Part shown: one piece after another, positions 11,700 through 23,364 of the stretch | Layout: every line of letters starts with the position of its first letter | How positions within the stretch are numbered: the stretch's first letter is position 1 | Source of the DNA: Chamaecrista fasciculata | Lineage: Eukaryota; Streptophyta; Magnoliopsida; Fabales; Fabaceae | NCBI GenBank assembly: GCA_003254925.1 | Contig: QANZ01006119.1 | Span: 10,978 to 74,977, forward strand | Length of the DNA: 64,000 nucleotides | Direction of reading: 5' to 3' | Position numbers and translations under genes: made by a program | Notes under the pieces: generated by a model | What the model saw: only the letters and a program-made list of their open reading frames with translations | What the model was told of the DNA's origin: nothing | Database searches by the model: none

Positions 11700-12177
11700 A
11701 TGTGATGGGAAACTTATTTTAGAGTTTAGGGATTTGAAGTTTGGGCTTTGGAGTTTTGGGGTTTTGGGTTTTGGGGTTTAGGATTTTTAATATTTTTAAG
11801 GACTAAATTAGAATGTTTGGAAGAGTTTTGGGACACTTTACAGTTTTTTTTTTTTTTTGAGGATTTGGGACTAAAATGAATGAAGATGATGAAAAGAGGG
11901 GGAATTGAAAATAATGGGATAAGAATGGGTGAGGGACCTAATTGCTCAAATTAGATTTTTTAGGGTTTAGGGTTTAGAATTTTAGAGTTTAGGGTTTAGG
12001 GTTTATAGTTTTAAGGTTTAGAGTTTAGGTTTTAGGGTTTTAAATACTTTTAAGGACTAAATTGAAATGTTTGGAAGAGTTTTGGAACACTTTACAATTT
12101 TATTTTGAGGATTTGGTACTAAAATGAATGAAGATGATGAAAAATGTAAATCCAGGGACTGATTTGCTAGTTTACTC
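11700..12177. repeat. Two tandem ~230-bp units with telomere-like gtttaggg runs
   Basis: The block ggactaaattagaatgtttg ... aaaatgaatgaagatgatga at about 11800-11892 recurs at 12053-12140. Each is preceded by degenerate plant-telomere-like repeats (gtttagggtttagaat, gtttagggtttatagtt). The right end gctagtttactc (to 12177) matches the inverted end of the element at 18243. A relative of the central block is at 19140-19230. Confidence 0.65.
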
Positions 12178-12499
12178 AATTTTTATGTTCAAAAATGTAA
12201 ATTCAGTCATCATGTCACGGTGGAAAAAAAAATAGGAATGTCCAGTCATCATGCCACATATTAAAGTCAGACCAAAAAAATAACACATAAGTAAAAAAAA
12301 TTGCCAAATGGGCATTGAGTCAAAATTGGGGGCACAATTGAAACGTTAATTTCACATTGAGGGCACGCCTGAACAAAATGAAACGTTAGAGACATAACTG
12401 AAAATCACTGCAAACGTTAGAGACACGAAAGGGTGTTTTGTCATTATTTAATTTGGTACCGACATTCATTTTATTCCTTTTTGGGAATCTTATGTTCCA
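12178..12499. other. Non-coding DNA, no feature recognised
   Basis: It contains phrases like aaacgttagagacataactg typical of repeat-derived plant intergenic DNA. No gene or clean element end seen. Confidence 0.3.
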
Positions 12500-12790
12500 G
12501 ACCTTTTTTTAAGTAATAATACTTCAGCAATTTAACTTTAACTTAAAGTTCATATTTTGTTTTTATTAATCCAATTTCCCACGTTGACTTTTTCTTTTAA
12601 TATTTACACTAGACACTTGTTCTCTTTTCTTCTTTTTTTGTTGGTTCTTTTTTTTAGTTGATGTTAAGGCGGTTAGTTTTTCAAAATTAGCATTGCATGA
12701 GAGGTCGAATACTCAAATTAATTTACATCTTTGCCTTAGTTTCTATTTTGATTTAAGATCTTTTCAAAGTTTTAAATTGGCCTAATGTGG
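12500..12790. repeat. Third copy of the 2.3-3.3 kb segment, empty CACTA site
   Basis: From aatacttcagcaatttaact to gaggtcgaatactcaaatta it parallels 2350-3235 but lacks the CACTA element: the junction reads gatgttaaggcggttagttt. It therefore shows the pre-insertion structure of the 2529 site. Confidence 0.75.
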
Positions 12791-12828
12791 TCACACATCT
12801 CTTTTATTTTAGGTTGGCTTAAGTGCAC

Positions 12829-12968
12829 TTTTGGTCCCATAACTATGACAAAGGTTTTATTTTGGTCCCATAACTTTTTTTGTTGCAATTTTGGTCCCAT
12901 AACTATGACAAAGGTTTCATTTTGGTCCCATAACTTTTTTTGTTGCAATTTTGGTCCCATAACTTCTC
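12829..12968. repeat. Tandem repeat, 60-bp period
   Basis: Two nearly identical 60-base units (12841-12900 and 12901-12960, one mismatch) plus partial units. Each unit holds two half units starting ggtcccataact. The translated repeats on both strands (VIMGPK or TKVLFWSHN) are a by-product and not a protein. Confidence 0.85.
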
Positions 12969-13159
12969 AAAAGGTTCCACCGTTAGTCCCTTGGTGAATT
13001 CCATCCATATTTAGCCGTTAAGTATGACGTGACATAGTGACTAGAATCATGATGTGGCAAAATAAGATGAAATGGACTGAAATAGAATCTATATGCAACA
13101 TATTAAAACTTATCTATACCCAACCACAATATATACAAAGAGTGGTACTGACAGGGACC

Positions 13160-13595
13160 AATCTGGTGGGGAAGAAGGGACCAATTTATTAAAATAAGTT
13201 TTAAAAAGGAATCTTGTTTTTATTTATTTTTGGGTGATATCAAATTAAATCCCCAATTTTATTTTTTTTTCTTACATTTTGATCATATTATAAAAGGAAA
13301 AGGATCTTAATGTAAAAGAATAAAACTTTTCAGAGATTAAAATTACAAAATAGCCCCAAAAAGTCAATTTCCGTTATATTAGGCAGTGAAACGCATAAAA
13401 ATTAATAGTTAGGGTCTTAAAATAGTATTTTATCTAAGATTTCCGTTAAATTTTGGACAGAAATATACCTCAGGACCCTTTTTGTTAACGGAGCAACCCA
13501 CAGACCCCCTATTTGACACTTTTTAAACCACAGGACCCTATCTGAAAATGGGCCAAACCACAGGACCCTTTTATGTAATTTACCCTTAAAAGAAA
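13160..13595. mobile_element. Internally deleted relative of the 1-1630 foldback element
   Basis: The right arm (ggaccctttttgttaacgga, gacactttttaaaccacagg) is very close to 1505-1600. The left part only partly matches (cttacattttgatcatatta). No cargo is left. Confidence 0.6.
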
Positions 13596-14169
13596 CATAA
13601 AATAAAGGTCATAACGTCAAATTGGTCCCAAATGTATGAAATAGATTTCAAATTGGTCTTAATTAAATGTTTTATTTATTTTATATTGGCTCTATATGTT
13701 TTTAAAATTTCTCAAATTGGTTCCAAACTTACATTTGGGACGCGATTTGGCCTCATTTGCTAATGATATCAACTAAGCAGAAAAAGAACTCATCAAAAGT
13801 TAACATATAGTTTCAAAATTGCATTCATACTTGAAATGAGAGAGATATGACCAATCTCATTTGTTTGACTATGAAACGGGTAGCTCACTTTCGGGATCTA
13901 ATTTGACTACGTTTGTTAACGATCTCAACTGGATATATGAAGTACTTGTTGAAAGCAACATGTAGCTTTGAATTCGTTGCATTCAAACTTTTGTAATGTT
14001 TTAATTTTAATGACATAAATTTGGTTTTCTAAAAAACTTTTAAGATTATTGTCAATTTTTTTTGTTATTGGAATATGTAATTTTAGAGGATTAGATTAAT
14101 TTTAATTAACAAGTTTAAATGAGATTTAGAAAGTAATGCAGTTTATTAAAATAAGTAAATAGAAAAGTA
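13596..14169. other. Non-coding, dispersed repeat family
   Basis: Phrases such as caaattggttccaaacttac and tgaaatgagagagatatgac match the family at 1631 and 6660. No gene seen. Confidence 0.4.
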
Positions 14170-14531
14170 TATCTAGCTACAATTATAACCGTCGCTAAAT
14201 ATATGAAGTTTAAAAAACAAAAAAGTAACAACGATGAAAACCGTCGCTACATAATGATGGTCTCAACTATCTCTAGATGATGACGATTTTAACCGTCGCT
14301 AGATAGGTGACAAGTGTGCAACTCAGTTGGCAGATAGCGACGGTTGGAACCGTACCGTCACTAAAGTTGACTAGCGACGGTCATCTGAACTGTTGTTGAA
14401 ACCGTAGCTGAATGGCTCCCAACGCTATGTATAAAGACGGTTTGCACAACTGTCGTTAGGTGCTTAGTGACGTCATAATCGTTGCTAAACAACACTTAAA
14501 ATCGTCATTAAAGGACTGCTTTTTTGTAGTG
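14170..14531. mobile_element. Decayed CACTA-type MITE
   Basis: The right end gcttttttgtagtg (to 14531) and many gtcgctaa / aaccgtcgct subterminal repeats mark a CACTA family distinct from the 2529 element. The left terminus is not clean. The homologous position near 6650 has no such element, so it inserted after the duplication. Confidence 0.6.
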
Positions 14532-15674
14532 GTCTCAACGACTGAATATGGTTCGATGGTCATATCTCTCTTGTTGCAAGTTCGAATAGAACAAGTTTTA
14601 AGCTGCATGTTACTTTTGACTAATTCTGTTTTTGCCTAATTGAGGCTATCAACAAATAAAGTCAAATTAGGTTTTGAAATAGGTTGTTCGTTTCATAGTT
14701 AAACTAGTAAAGTTGATCAAATCTCTCTTGTATCAAGTCTAATTGCTACGAATTTGGAGCTATGAGTTACACTTTATGAGTCCTTTTTGCGATTTGACCT
14801 CATTTGCTAACAATCTTATCTGGATAGAAAAATGATTTCTCAAGAGTATCTAGTAATTCTAAACTTATCACAATTTAACTTAAAATAATAGATATATATG
14901 ATCAACTCGTTATTTAACTGTGAAAAGTGACCCACTTTCAAAACTCGATTTGACTTTGTTTGTTATCGACTCCAAATAGATAAAGAAATGACTCGTCAAA
15001 ACTAAAAAGCAACATGTTCGAGAGTTTTCACATTCGATCTTAAAATGAGAGAGATATAATCTCATTCAATGATGAAAGTCATTAATTACACACATAATTC
15101 ATATACTTCTTCATTTTTATCATGTATAGTAATTAAATGATTAAGGGCCTATATGTTTGGAAGTGTTTTTAATATTTATAAATGGTGTTGAGATGTAAAA
15201 TTATTTAAATAAATATCTAATAATTGTGATAAGTAAAGATGACTAAAATTATTTTAGGGTAAAAATTGAATAAAACAAATTAGATTGTCAATAAATTAGT
15301 TGAAGCTTGTGTTATAATTTGGGCTGATGGAGTTTTGTTAGATCATTTAGATTGTCAATTATAATTATTAAAATAAATTTATCCAAACAAATTTTTAACA
15401 ATAAATAATATAAATTTTAAAATATCTATATTATTCTCTCTCCTCGCTATTATTATTATATACCTATTTAAACAGTTTATTATCTCAACAACATTTACAA
15501 ATTAAATGAAATGGAATGAAATACAATTCACTCCCAAACAAACCATAAATTCTGTAAAACGTATCAATCACTCTCTATAATTTTGGTGCAGTTCTCTTTG
15601 TGTGATTTTGATTTTAGTAATTTAACAAACAAAAATAAAATGAATTATTATATTCTAGAGTAGATAATTACAAA
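14532..15674. repeat. Segmental duplication, 3' side of the WAT1 pseudogene (copy 2)
   Basis: Counterpart of 6640-7886, diverged by many substitutions and small indels. No gene. Confidence 0.7.
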
Positions 15675-16200
15675 TTAGTAATTAGACTTCATTATTTGGC
15701 ATGTTGTGCTTGTGCAGAAGAGGTGTGACAGAAGAAGATGAGGAGACAAAGTTTTACATATTTCTTTTCTCTCATTAATAGTTTTTTCCTCTTGAGACTT
15801 ACCCCACAGCACACCATAAAACCCAATTGCTATTATTCCACCACCAATCACGCTGTATAAACAAAAAAATAAAATAAAAAATATTAAATCAATTAGATCT
15901 ATTGGTAAATAAATTAATCCAACTCCCATATACTTGAATTAAACTTGATAATTTTAAATCTTTAGTTCTTAAGTAGTCAGTTTTTAACAATTTATAAGAG
16001 TAAATGACCGATTTTATTAAAATTTTCATTAAAAACTCTTTTTTTTTTTTTGCAAAATTTATTGCATTTGGTATTAGAAAAAATTAAAGTTAACTAACTA
16101 TATTTTTATACTTATATATATACTAACCATAAAATTCAAGAAATATTTTTATATTCTAGCTAGATGAATAATATATATATATATACCTTCTAAGACAAAG

Positions 16201-16814
16201 GCCCAGTTCGTTTGCGTTTTGATTATAATCTGTTCTGATTATAATCATAATAAACATGTTTGTTTACGTTTTTTTTCTGATCAAATTATAATCATGATTT
16301 TTTTATAATCAAACACACTCAATTACACTTATACCCCCTATATACATACCTAAAATTACCTATACTCTCATTCATTCAATCAAAAATCACAAGGGCAAAA
16401 TGGTCATTTACATAAATATTGGGCCATTTTACAATTACTCATTATTGTGTAGGGCTAAAATGTTATTTTGCCCAAAATATTTAGGGATCAAATTGGCAAT
16501 TTAGCCATTCTCGCAATCCCTCATCTCTGCGTCTCCGTCGCTTCTCTTTGATCTCCGTCGTTCTCTCTCTCTCATCTCCGTCGTTCTCTCTCTCTCATCT
16601 CCGTCGTTTCTCTCTCACTCTCTCGTCTCCGTCGTTTCTCTCTCTCTAATCTCCGTGTCTCTCTCTCATCGTCGTTTCTCTCTCTCTCATCTCCGTCGAG
16701 TATAGCAGCTGCCCTCCGGAGTGTGCTGATCGTGCTATGGTGGTGATTTAATTAGGTAGGAGTAAGATGAATTAAAGGAGGAGGAGATGGACGCGATGGG
16801 TACATGAACGCGAT
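16201..16814. mobile_element. Unclassified insertion in the WAT1 pseudogene
   Basis: Begins gcccagttcgtttgcgtttt exactly where exon 5 homology stops. Such starts are common for hAT or Harbinger elements, but no matching right end was found. It contains the CT-rich minisatellite. Confidence 0.4.
16545..16700. repeat. CT-rich minisatellite (atctccgtcg ttctctctct units)
   Basis: Five to six imperfect units of about 25 bases containing ctccgtcgt followed by a tctctc run. The composition is far from the surrounding DNA and may derive from a captured 5' leader. Confidence 0.75.
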
Positions 16815-17535
16815 GGGGTCATTTTAAGTTATACCCCCAACGTTTTTTTTTGTCAATAATACTCTCAACGTTTCAAATTTGAGTTAATTATACCCCAACC
16901 CGGTATTTTTTTTTCTGTTTTAAGGTCCTTAAGTTTCCATTATTTAGAAATCCTCTATTCTCTCAAGATTTTTCTTTCACACGAGTCTCTAACTAAATAC
17001 AGAACAATCCATAATGTTTTCATCTTTAACGAATTGGTCCCTACAATTGAGAAACTTAAAAAATCTCTCCCCTCCGTTTTTCATAGTTTGGGCAACCACA
17101 CACAAACTAGTCGGTGAGCCTCGAATACAGAGAAATCAAGCAGAAATATCAATGGCTCTAGCTCTCGGCATTAACACACAATCTTTGATGGCAATGCCAT
17201 CGTGGTCGTCGAAATTGAAAAGTAAAGGGAAGGAAAAGGAATGAAAACGACATAATTTAAGAGAGACCATGAAGTTGATGACAACGACGAGAAGGATCAT
17301 GTCGACGAAAACGAGGACAGAGTGGACGACGACGATGAAGTGTGATGGTGATTTTTAGGGTAAGAGAAGGAGGGTTATTAATGGCTTCTAAGGACTTGTT
17401 TGTTAAATATGACAAACATTCTGAACTATTCTATAATTAGTTAGGAGTTAAGGTATGATTGACTCAAATATAAAATGTTGGGGGTATAATTGAAAATGAC
17501 CTTATATGTTGGGGTGCCAAGAGTACTTTTCTCAT
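16815..17535. mobile_element. Foldback element in the WAT1 pseudogene
   Basis: Left ggtcattttaagttatacccc is mirrored at the right by ggggtataattgaaaatgacc (17482-17502). The interior 17000-17350 is less AT-rich, so it may carry cargo. Part of it reads as a short frame (17014-17244) that I do not recognise. Confidence 0.6.
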
Positions 17536-18242
17536 ATTAAAAATAAAAATTGATTGGTGAAGTGATTGGAAAAGGAAGCTCGGAGAGAAGATAAAACGTA
17601 AAGACAAGAGTTAGGGCCCCATTAAAGGAGATAGGAAACGTACAAGTTAATTAATAATTAGTTAATTACCTGAACAATGAAGAGAAGAGAAAGACAAAAT
17701 GCAGAAAGTGAAAGAAGAAGCCCTCCAACAAGCCACTGAGCTTCTTCAACACTTTCTTCTTGAAGATTATTATTCCAATTAGCCAGCTTTCTTCTTTGTT
17801 TGTAAAATGTCATCATGAATGCCCCCACAATACACACCATTGTCCCTACACATTTTGCCATACTACTCCTTACCTTCCACTCCACTCTTTCATACCTACA
17901 AACACGCACAACCAACCACTTTGTTGGATTTTATTACTAGATCAAAAATTATATACAAATATTAGTGAGTGACAACTCTATTTCTTTAATGTATAGTAGA
18001 TCAAACACTCTAACATTATAATTTGACTATAACTTGACTCTATATTTAGATTTCTGTCATATTATGACTATTGTCACACTTTGACCAATTATAAGCTTAG
18101 CAAAAACTTATTATTTTTATCTTGGACTTTATAACGAGTCATCAATTTATCTTTAAATAATTAAAATATACGATTTGCTCTTTAAAATATCACAATATTA
18201 ACAATTTAATTCTTAAATTTGAATTGATTTTGTATTTTTAAT

Positions 18243-19400
18243 GAGTAAACTAGCAAATTCGTCCTTGAATTTGTCACTCGCTTGCATATTGGTCCTTGAA
18301 TTTGTGAAATTGTACAACCTGATCTTCGAATTTTACAAAATCGTTGCACGTTGGTCCCTCCGTTAGTCCACCCGTCCAAAAAAGCTGAGGTGTGCCGTTA
18401 GGGGGATGAGTTGGCCGATTAAGTGCTGACGTGGCACGTTAACTGCCATGTCTGCACCGGTTATGTAAATAAGAAAAAAGGTGCCACTTGTACAATTATA
18501 GCCAAGTCAGCAAAAGAAATAGAAAAAAAAGGACACTCTAACATTTTAGTCTCGAACCAAAACGCACGTTTTGGTCCCTAACCATTTAGTCCCTAATTCA
18601 CACCCCCAATCCATTCAAACCACACCTACAAGTCGAGCCCCAATCTCCCAACCCACACGAATCCTAACCTCAACCCATCCACACCCAAACGCTCGAACCC
18701 TAACCATTGGCACCACGAACCCGACCACCTTTACCCACTCCTCTAGCTCACTTCAAACCAAACCCTAGTCATCTTCAAACCATCGGAACCAAAATCAAAC
18801 TCATTCCCAAACTCCCTTCGAACCCATTCCCAAACCCAAACCCATGAACCCTAACTTCTCAACGACGAAGGGGAGAGGTTCAGTTTCTTTAAAAGAGAGA
18901 GTGAGAGAGACGAGGTCGAGAGATAATTGAGAGGATTCTCGAAAACTTATTGAGTTTTTGAATGTGATTTAAGCTAGATTTTAGTGAGTATTTGAGTTTT
19001 TCAGAGGTTTCTTGAGTTTCCCGGCAATTTCTGTGCATTTTTTAGCGAGATCGGTGAGATTTCCGGTGGGTTCAAACTTTCTGCGTTTTTCAGTTTAGTC
19101 CCTCTGCATATTTTCCTTTTCTCGTTCTTTTTGCATTTTTGGACTAGGGACTAAACTGGAACGTTTGGAAGTATTCTGGAAGTTTTCTCAAATTTATTTT
19201 GTGAACTTGGGACTCGAATGAAAGGAATTTAAAGATTTCAGAACTAAACTGTGATTTCAAGAACTCATAAGTAATTTTTCCTGACTTATTTTGGTCCAGA
19301 GTTTAATTCAAAAATTGACCCAGAAACTTCACTCCTGTCACTATAACAAAGATAAAGGACCTAAATGAAACAACAAAAAGTATGAAGATGGCCGGGGGGG
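18243..19400. mobile_element. Repeat-derived block that truncates the WAT1 pseudogene
   Basis: Starts gagtaaactagcaaattcgt, an end shared in inverted form with 12160-12177. It contains a C-rich stretch (18590-18850), a cttgagtttcccgg-like leader stretch and a copy of the ggactaaactggaacgtttg block. The right boundary was not found. The C-rich short frame at 18571-18768 is not a gene. Confidence 0.45.
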
Positions 19401-19508
19401 ATTTAAAATACAGTTTTCACCTTTCTTTTCCTTTCTCCTTCTCCTCTACCACCATCCTCTACAAATACATCATTTTTTTCATACACTAAACCAATCATAT
19501 TATGCTAT

Positions 19509-21300
19509 CACTACAAGAAATTTTCAATTTTGTGACGGACGAATCCGTCACTAAACCATAAAATTCGTCACAAAAACGAAAATTAGTGACGGATATGTCC
19601 GTCACAACGTCCGAAGCTAAAAAGCGCGTCAGTAAATTTTTGTGACGGATGTGGTTGCCATCACTAAATTTGTGACAGACTAAATGAAAAAAATTCGTCA
19701 CAAATCTGTCACTAATCATAATCAATGTTGTCAAAAGTGAAGTTCTTTTTGTGACCGATGATCCGTCACAAAATAGTAACATTTACTACGACCAATGTTT
19801 CTAAATGTTCGTCACAAATCTGTCACTAATTTTTTGTCCCAAATCTGTCACTAAATTTTCCGTCACAAATTTATCTTAAAATTTTCATCACATATCCGTC
19901 ACTACATATCCGTCACAAATATGTCCATAAATATCTATCACAAAAACTGTTATATTATCATCATAATATAATATGGATGAACAGATTGCCCAAAAGGAGT
20001 AAACCCATCTGAAGATAATCCCAACCTAACATTACGAGGCTCTGCTGCAAAAGAGGGATACATTTCATCGAAATGCTTCCAAGCCTCACCATCACATGGG
20101 TGGCACATAACCCCTTCCTCTCGCCTAGTTTTATGATGCCATGTCATGTGTTCAGAAGTCTTACTAGACATATATAGCCTTTGCAATCTTGGTGCCAACG
20201 GGAAATAACGCAAAGTCTTATAATAAGGTATGTCTTTTTTCTGTCCATCCTCTCTTCCAGATTTATAGCGAGCATGACCACACACCACACAATTCTGTCT
20301 ATCTTTGTTCTCCTTATAATATAACATACACCCATTTTCCTCACCATTCTTTTAGCCTTGTAATAATCAATAGGCAACTTAGCATCATCAGGCAAAAATT
20401 CTTTCAGAACTTGCAAAATGCGATTAAAACAACTCTCGCTCAAGTTAAACTCAGACTTGATGTTTAACAATCTAGATATTGCTGATAATGGGGTGTGGGT
20501 ACTGCATCCTTTATATAAAGGCTCCATGGCAGCTTTCAACAGTTCATAAAATAGTTGAGCATGACGATTTGGTGGTTCTTCAAATTCTTCGTTGGAGTTA
20601 GGATTAAAACTAGGTCCAGCAGCATCTAAAATCATGGTACGGTAGGTGTTTTCCAAGGCAACATTAACCCTTTCCATATTATTAACTTCTACCACTTCCT
20701 CAATATCAAAATTCATCCCACATTCAACATTATCATGATGTACAGGTTCCCCATGATAACTCCATTGGTCATAATTAGGAACAAATCCACGACTATATAG
20801 GTGAACCTTCACAATTTCCACATCTTGGAATCTTCTATTATCACACCTTGAACAAGGACACCTTATTTGGCCATTTGACACCAAATTACCTTGAGATAGC
20901 ACAAATTCTATGAACTGATCTACCCCAACAATAAAATCATCATTTAAACCCTTCCTACATTGGTCTCTCCTCTTATACATCCACACTCGATCAGCCCTCA
21001 TGTATGGGTCTACATCAAAATACATTTTAATTCAAAGCAAAGAAATAAATGAAAACAATAAAAAATAATATGATCATGACAAAACAGAACCAAATTTCAG
21101 AACCACAACACTCATCCAAATGGACGATTACCCAAAAATAATTGTACAAAATTAAATGGCCTTAAAATTTAAAGATTAATCATCCCAAAAATTAAATAAA
21201 CAAAATGACACAAAATCACATAAAATTATAAGTAAAACAAAATTAAAATAATTTAAACAAGAGGAAACAAAAAAAAAATATTTACAAGATTGGACTTGAC
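19509..21300 (-). mobile_element. Decayed autonomous CACTA element, 3' part
   Basis: A canonical CACTACAAGAAA end lies at 19509, followed by a dense array of gtgacgga / tccgtcac subterminal repeats up to about 19940 and then TNP2 coding remnants on the minus strand. The other terminus was not found, so the right limit is arbitrary. The TNP2 orientation makes 19509 the 3' end. Confidence 0.8.
19950..21025 (-). pseudogene. TNP2-like CACTA transposase, internally deleted
   Basis: Residues from 21025 show the transposase-associated domain: WMYKRRDQC near the start, then CPCSRCDN and HLYSRGFVPNYDQWSYHGE. About 230 residues on, the text breaks after RMVRKMG and resumes in another frame with MLYYKENKDRQNCVVCG, KTLRYFPLAPRLQRLYMSS, DGEAWKHFDEMYP and RNVRLGLSSDGFTPFG, all hallmarks of the Transposase_21 family. 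About 15 expected residues are missing at the break. The catalytic remainder after FTPFG is gone and the frame runs into terminal repeats. It cannot be active. Confidence 0.85.
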
Positions 21301-22309
21301 TCAAGCAGAGCCTAAAGCCTACGTACTCAGTTAAAGGATCAAGTCCACGTAGTTCGGAATCGCATTTTTGAGAAAGGGAAAGGGGACTTACCTGGACATC
21401 CTCGTATTCTCCACAATTTATATTTTTCTTTGAATAGATGAAAGAAATTAAACATACAATTGAGAGAGTTATAAAGGGCTTACCTCAAGGTCTTCCCTTA
21501 TTGATCCTTGTTATTCAACACCTTGGAGTTATCACACCTTGGAGTTATCTCTTCGAACATAGAGGAATAAAAAACTATTCTAGGAAAGATCTATCTTAAT
21601 CACGAATGTCATATTAAAAAAAAAATATTTTTGGTTGAAGGAAGAAGAAAATTGGTCATAATTAATCATATCAAAGTCTGAATTAATTGTTTGGATTTTG
21701 GCTTTGTCACAATGAATTTAAATCAATTTTAATTTCCTTCCGAGTCTTTTTTATCTAATTAACATTTTTTTTCTTATAGTTATATGATTAGAACATAAAT
21801 TAAGACAGTCTAGAAACTAAAGATAAAGAGAAAAAGAAGAAAAGGAAAAATAAGAAACAAAAATCAATTAGACAAAATAAAGTAAAAATCAAATGATATG
21901 GATAGCATATAGAAGAAAATAAGATCAAAATAAAACAGAAACAAATCTAACTTAAAAAATGATAAAAATAAAAAACAAAAAAAAAAGTAAAAACATACAA
22001 TAAAAAAGAATAACATAACACATAAATAAAACAAACAAAATAAAAAGGAAAATTAAAATAATTAAGTTAAATAAAATAAAACAAAATAGAAATAAAAAAA
22101 ATAAAAACGAAAACAGAAGAAAAAGAAACGGAAAAAGAAGAGAAAAGGAAAATGTAAAAACTGTGTTTTAGCCCCCTATCTTCTTGTTTTCTTTCTTTTC
22201 GTTTAGGTCCTTTAAGCTTCTCTGTAAGGACTAAACTGAAGTTTCAGAGGAAATGAATGGGTCAGATTTACAGTTCCATCTTTGGACTAAATTAATTCAG
22301 AATCAGTTG
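21301..22309. other. A-rich low-complexity non-coding DNA
   Basis: From about 21800 to 22160 the plus strand is mostly A with some G and few pyrimidines (aaataaaataaaacaaaata and similar). No gene seen. A ggactaaactgaagtttcag block at 22230 belongs to the 11800/19140 repeat family. Confidence 0.5.
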
Positions 22310-22650
22310 CAATTTATGAAGCATGCACACTTCATTTTGAGAGCGTGTCGTCGTGTCCAACACTCGTACCACACCCACATGACACATTCATAAGTTTCAA
22401 AATATAAACTCTTTTTTTTTTTTACTTTAACATAACAAACAGTAGAAAATAATGACATAAATGACATATATTATGAATAGATATTATAATTTTTAAAGTT
22501 TTTACCAAAATTTATGAATTTTTAATTATATATATATATTAATATATGCCGTGGCGTGTCATGTAATTTTTAGAATTCAGCGTGTCAGTGTGTCCGTGTC
22601 CGTGTCGTGTCTCGTGTCCATGTCCGTGTCCATACTTCATAGGTTGCAGA
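22310..22650. mobile_element. Candidate MITE with gtgtccgtgtc repeats
   Basis: The ends tatgaagcatgcacac and, inverted, tatgaagtatggacac are separated by ~340 bases with cgtgtcgtcgtgtcc on the left and a run of gtgtccgtgtc on the right. The segment interrupts a repeat block and is flanked by gttgca on both sides, a possible target duplication. Confidence 0.55.
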
Positions 22651-23356
22651 TGAGTCCCAAAAGTTCAAATTAGTCCTGAATTTGTTATACTCCATTCATT
22701 TAGGTCTAAAGTTCTCAAAATAAAATTGCAAAGTGTCTTAAAACTCTTCAAAAGATTTCAGTTTAGCCCCTAAGCCATAGATTTTACAGAAATTGGACAA
22801 AAATGCAAAGAAAATAAAAAAAAAAAGAAGCAAAACGCAGGGACTAAATTGAAATCAGAAAAAGTTTAAAAACCACAGAAAAAAAAAACTCAAAATTATT
22901 TATAAAGTTTATTTATTTATAAAAATGACTCAAAATTTTTGACATTTATGAAAATAACTCGGACCAAATAGGATGTTTACACCTCCTAAACCATATAATA
23001 GAATAAATATTGATTGACTAAAATGTTAAAAGAAAGAAAAAGCATTGAGAGGAAGCATTAGCTTTCGCCTCCCTCTATATATATTATTACTCTTTATGAT
23101 TATATTCAATTAAATTAAAATATAGACAAAAAGAATTGTAAAAAGGTTAAACTTCACTTTTATTCTTATAGGTCTAGGGTGAATTTCAATCCATTCTTTT
23201 TTTAAAAAAAAAAAAATTGATCTTACACGTTTCAGTAATTTCTTAATGTTGGTGACAATTTCAAATGGATAGAAAAAAAAAATCTTTAAGAGTAATTTGT
23301 AACTCTAAACTTGTCTCATTCAAATTTAAAACAAAAGAAATATGACCAACTTCACT
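22651..23356. other. Non-coding repeat-derived DNA
   Basis: Continuation of the interrupted repeat block (gtcccaaaagttcaaattag, gactaaattgaaatcagaa), then AT-rich sequence. No gene seen. Confidence 0.35.
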
Positions 23357-23364
23357 TGTTTAAC

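Larger units (their letters stand above)
15675..17915 (-). pseudogene. Truncated WAT1-related transporter copy
   Basis: Exon 3 survives almost unchanged (residue block YERVEWKVRSSMAKCVGTMV onward, about 17896-17668) with its splice sites. Exon 6 survives at 15852-15675, with two extra bases that shift the frame after NERKEI and give a different tail. Only the last ~14 bases of exon 5 remain (16187-16200). Exon 4 and the rest of exon 5 have been replaced by 16201-17535. Homology to the intact gene stops at 18242, before where exons 2 and 1 should be. A full transporter cannot be made, although retained splice sites could still shape a transcript. Confidence 0.85.

Noticed and set aside
12772..12997. 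Open frames with repeated peptide blocks on both strands
   Set aside because: They are translations of the 60-bp tandem repeat and carry no domain.
18571..18768. Pro/Thr-rich open frame
   Set aside because: A C-rich block in a transposon remnant gives such peptides by composition; no start context or domain.
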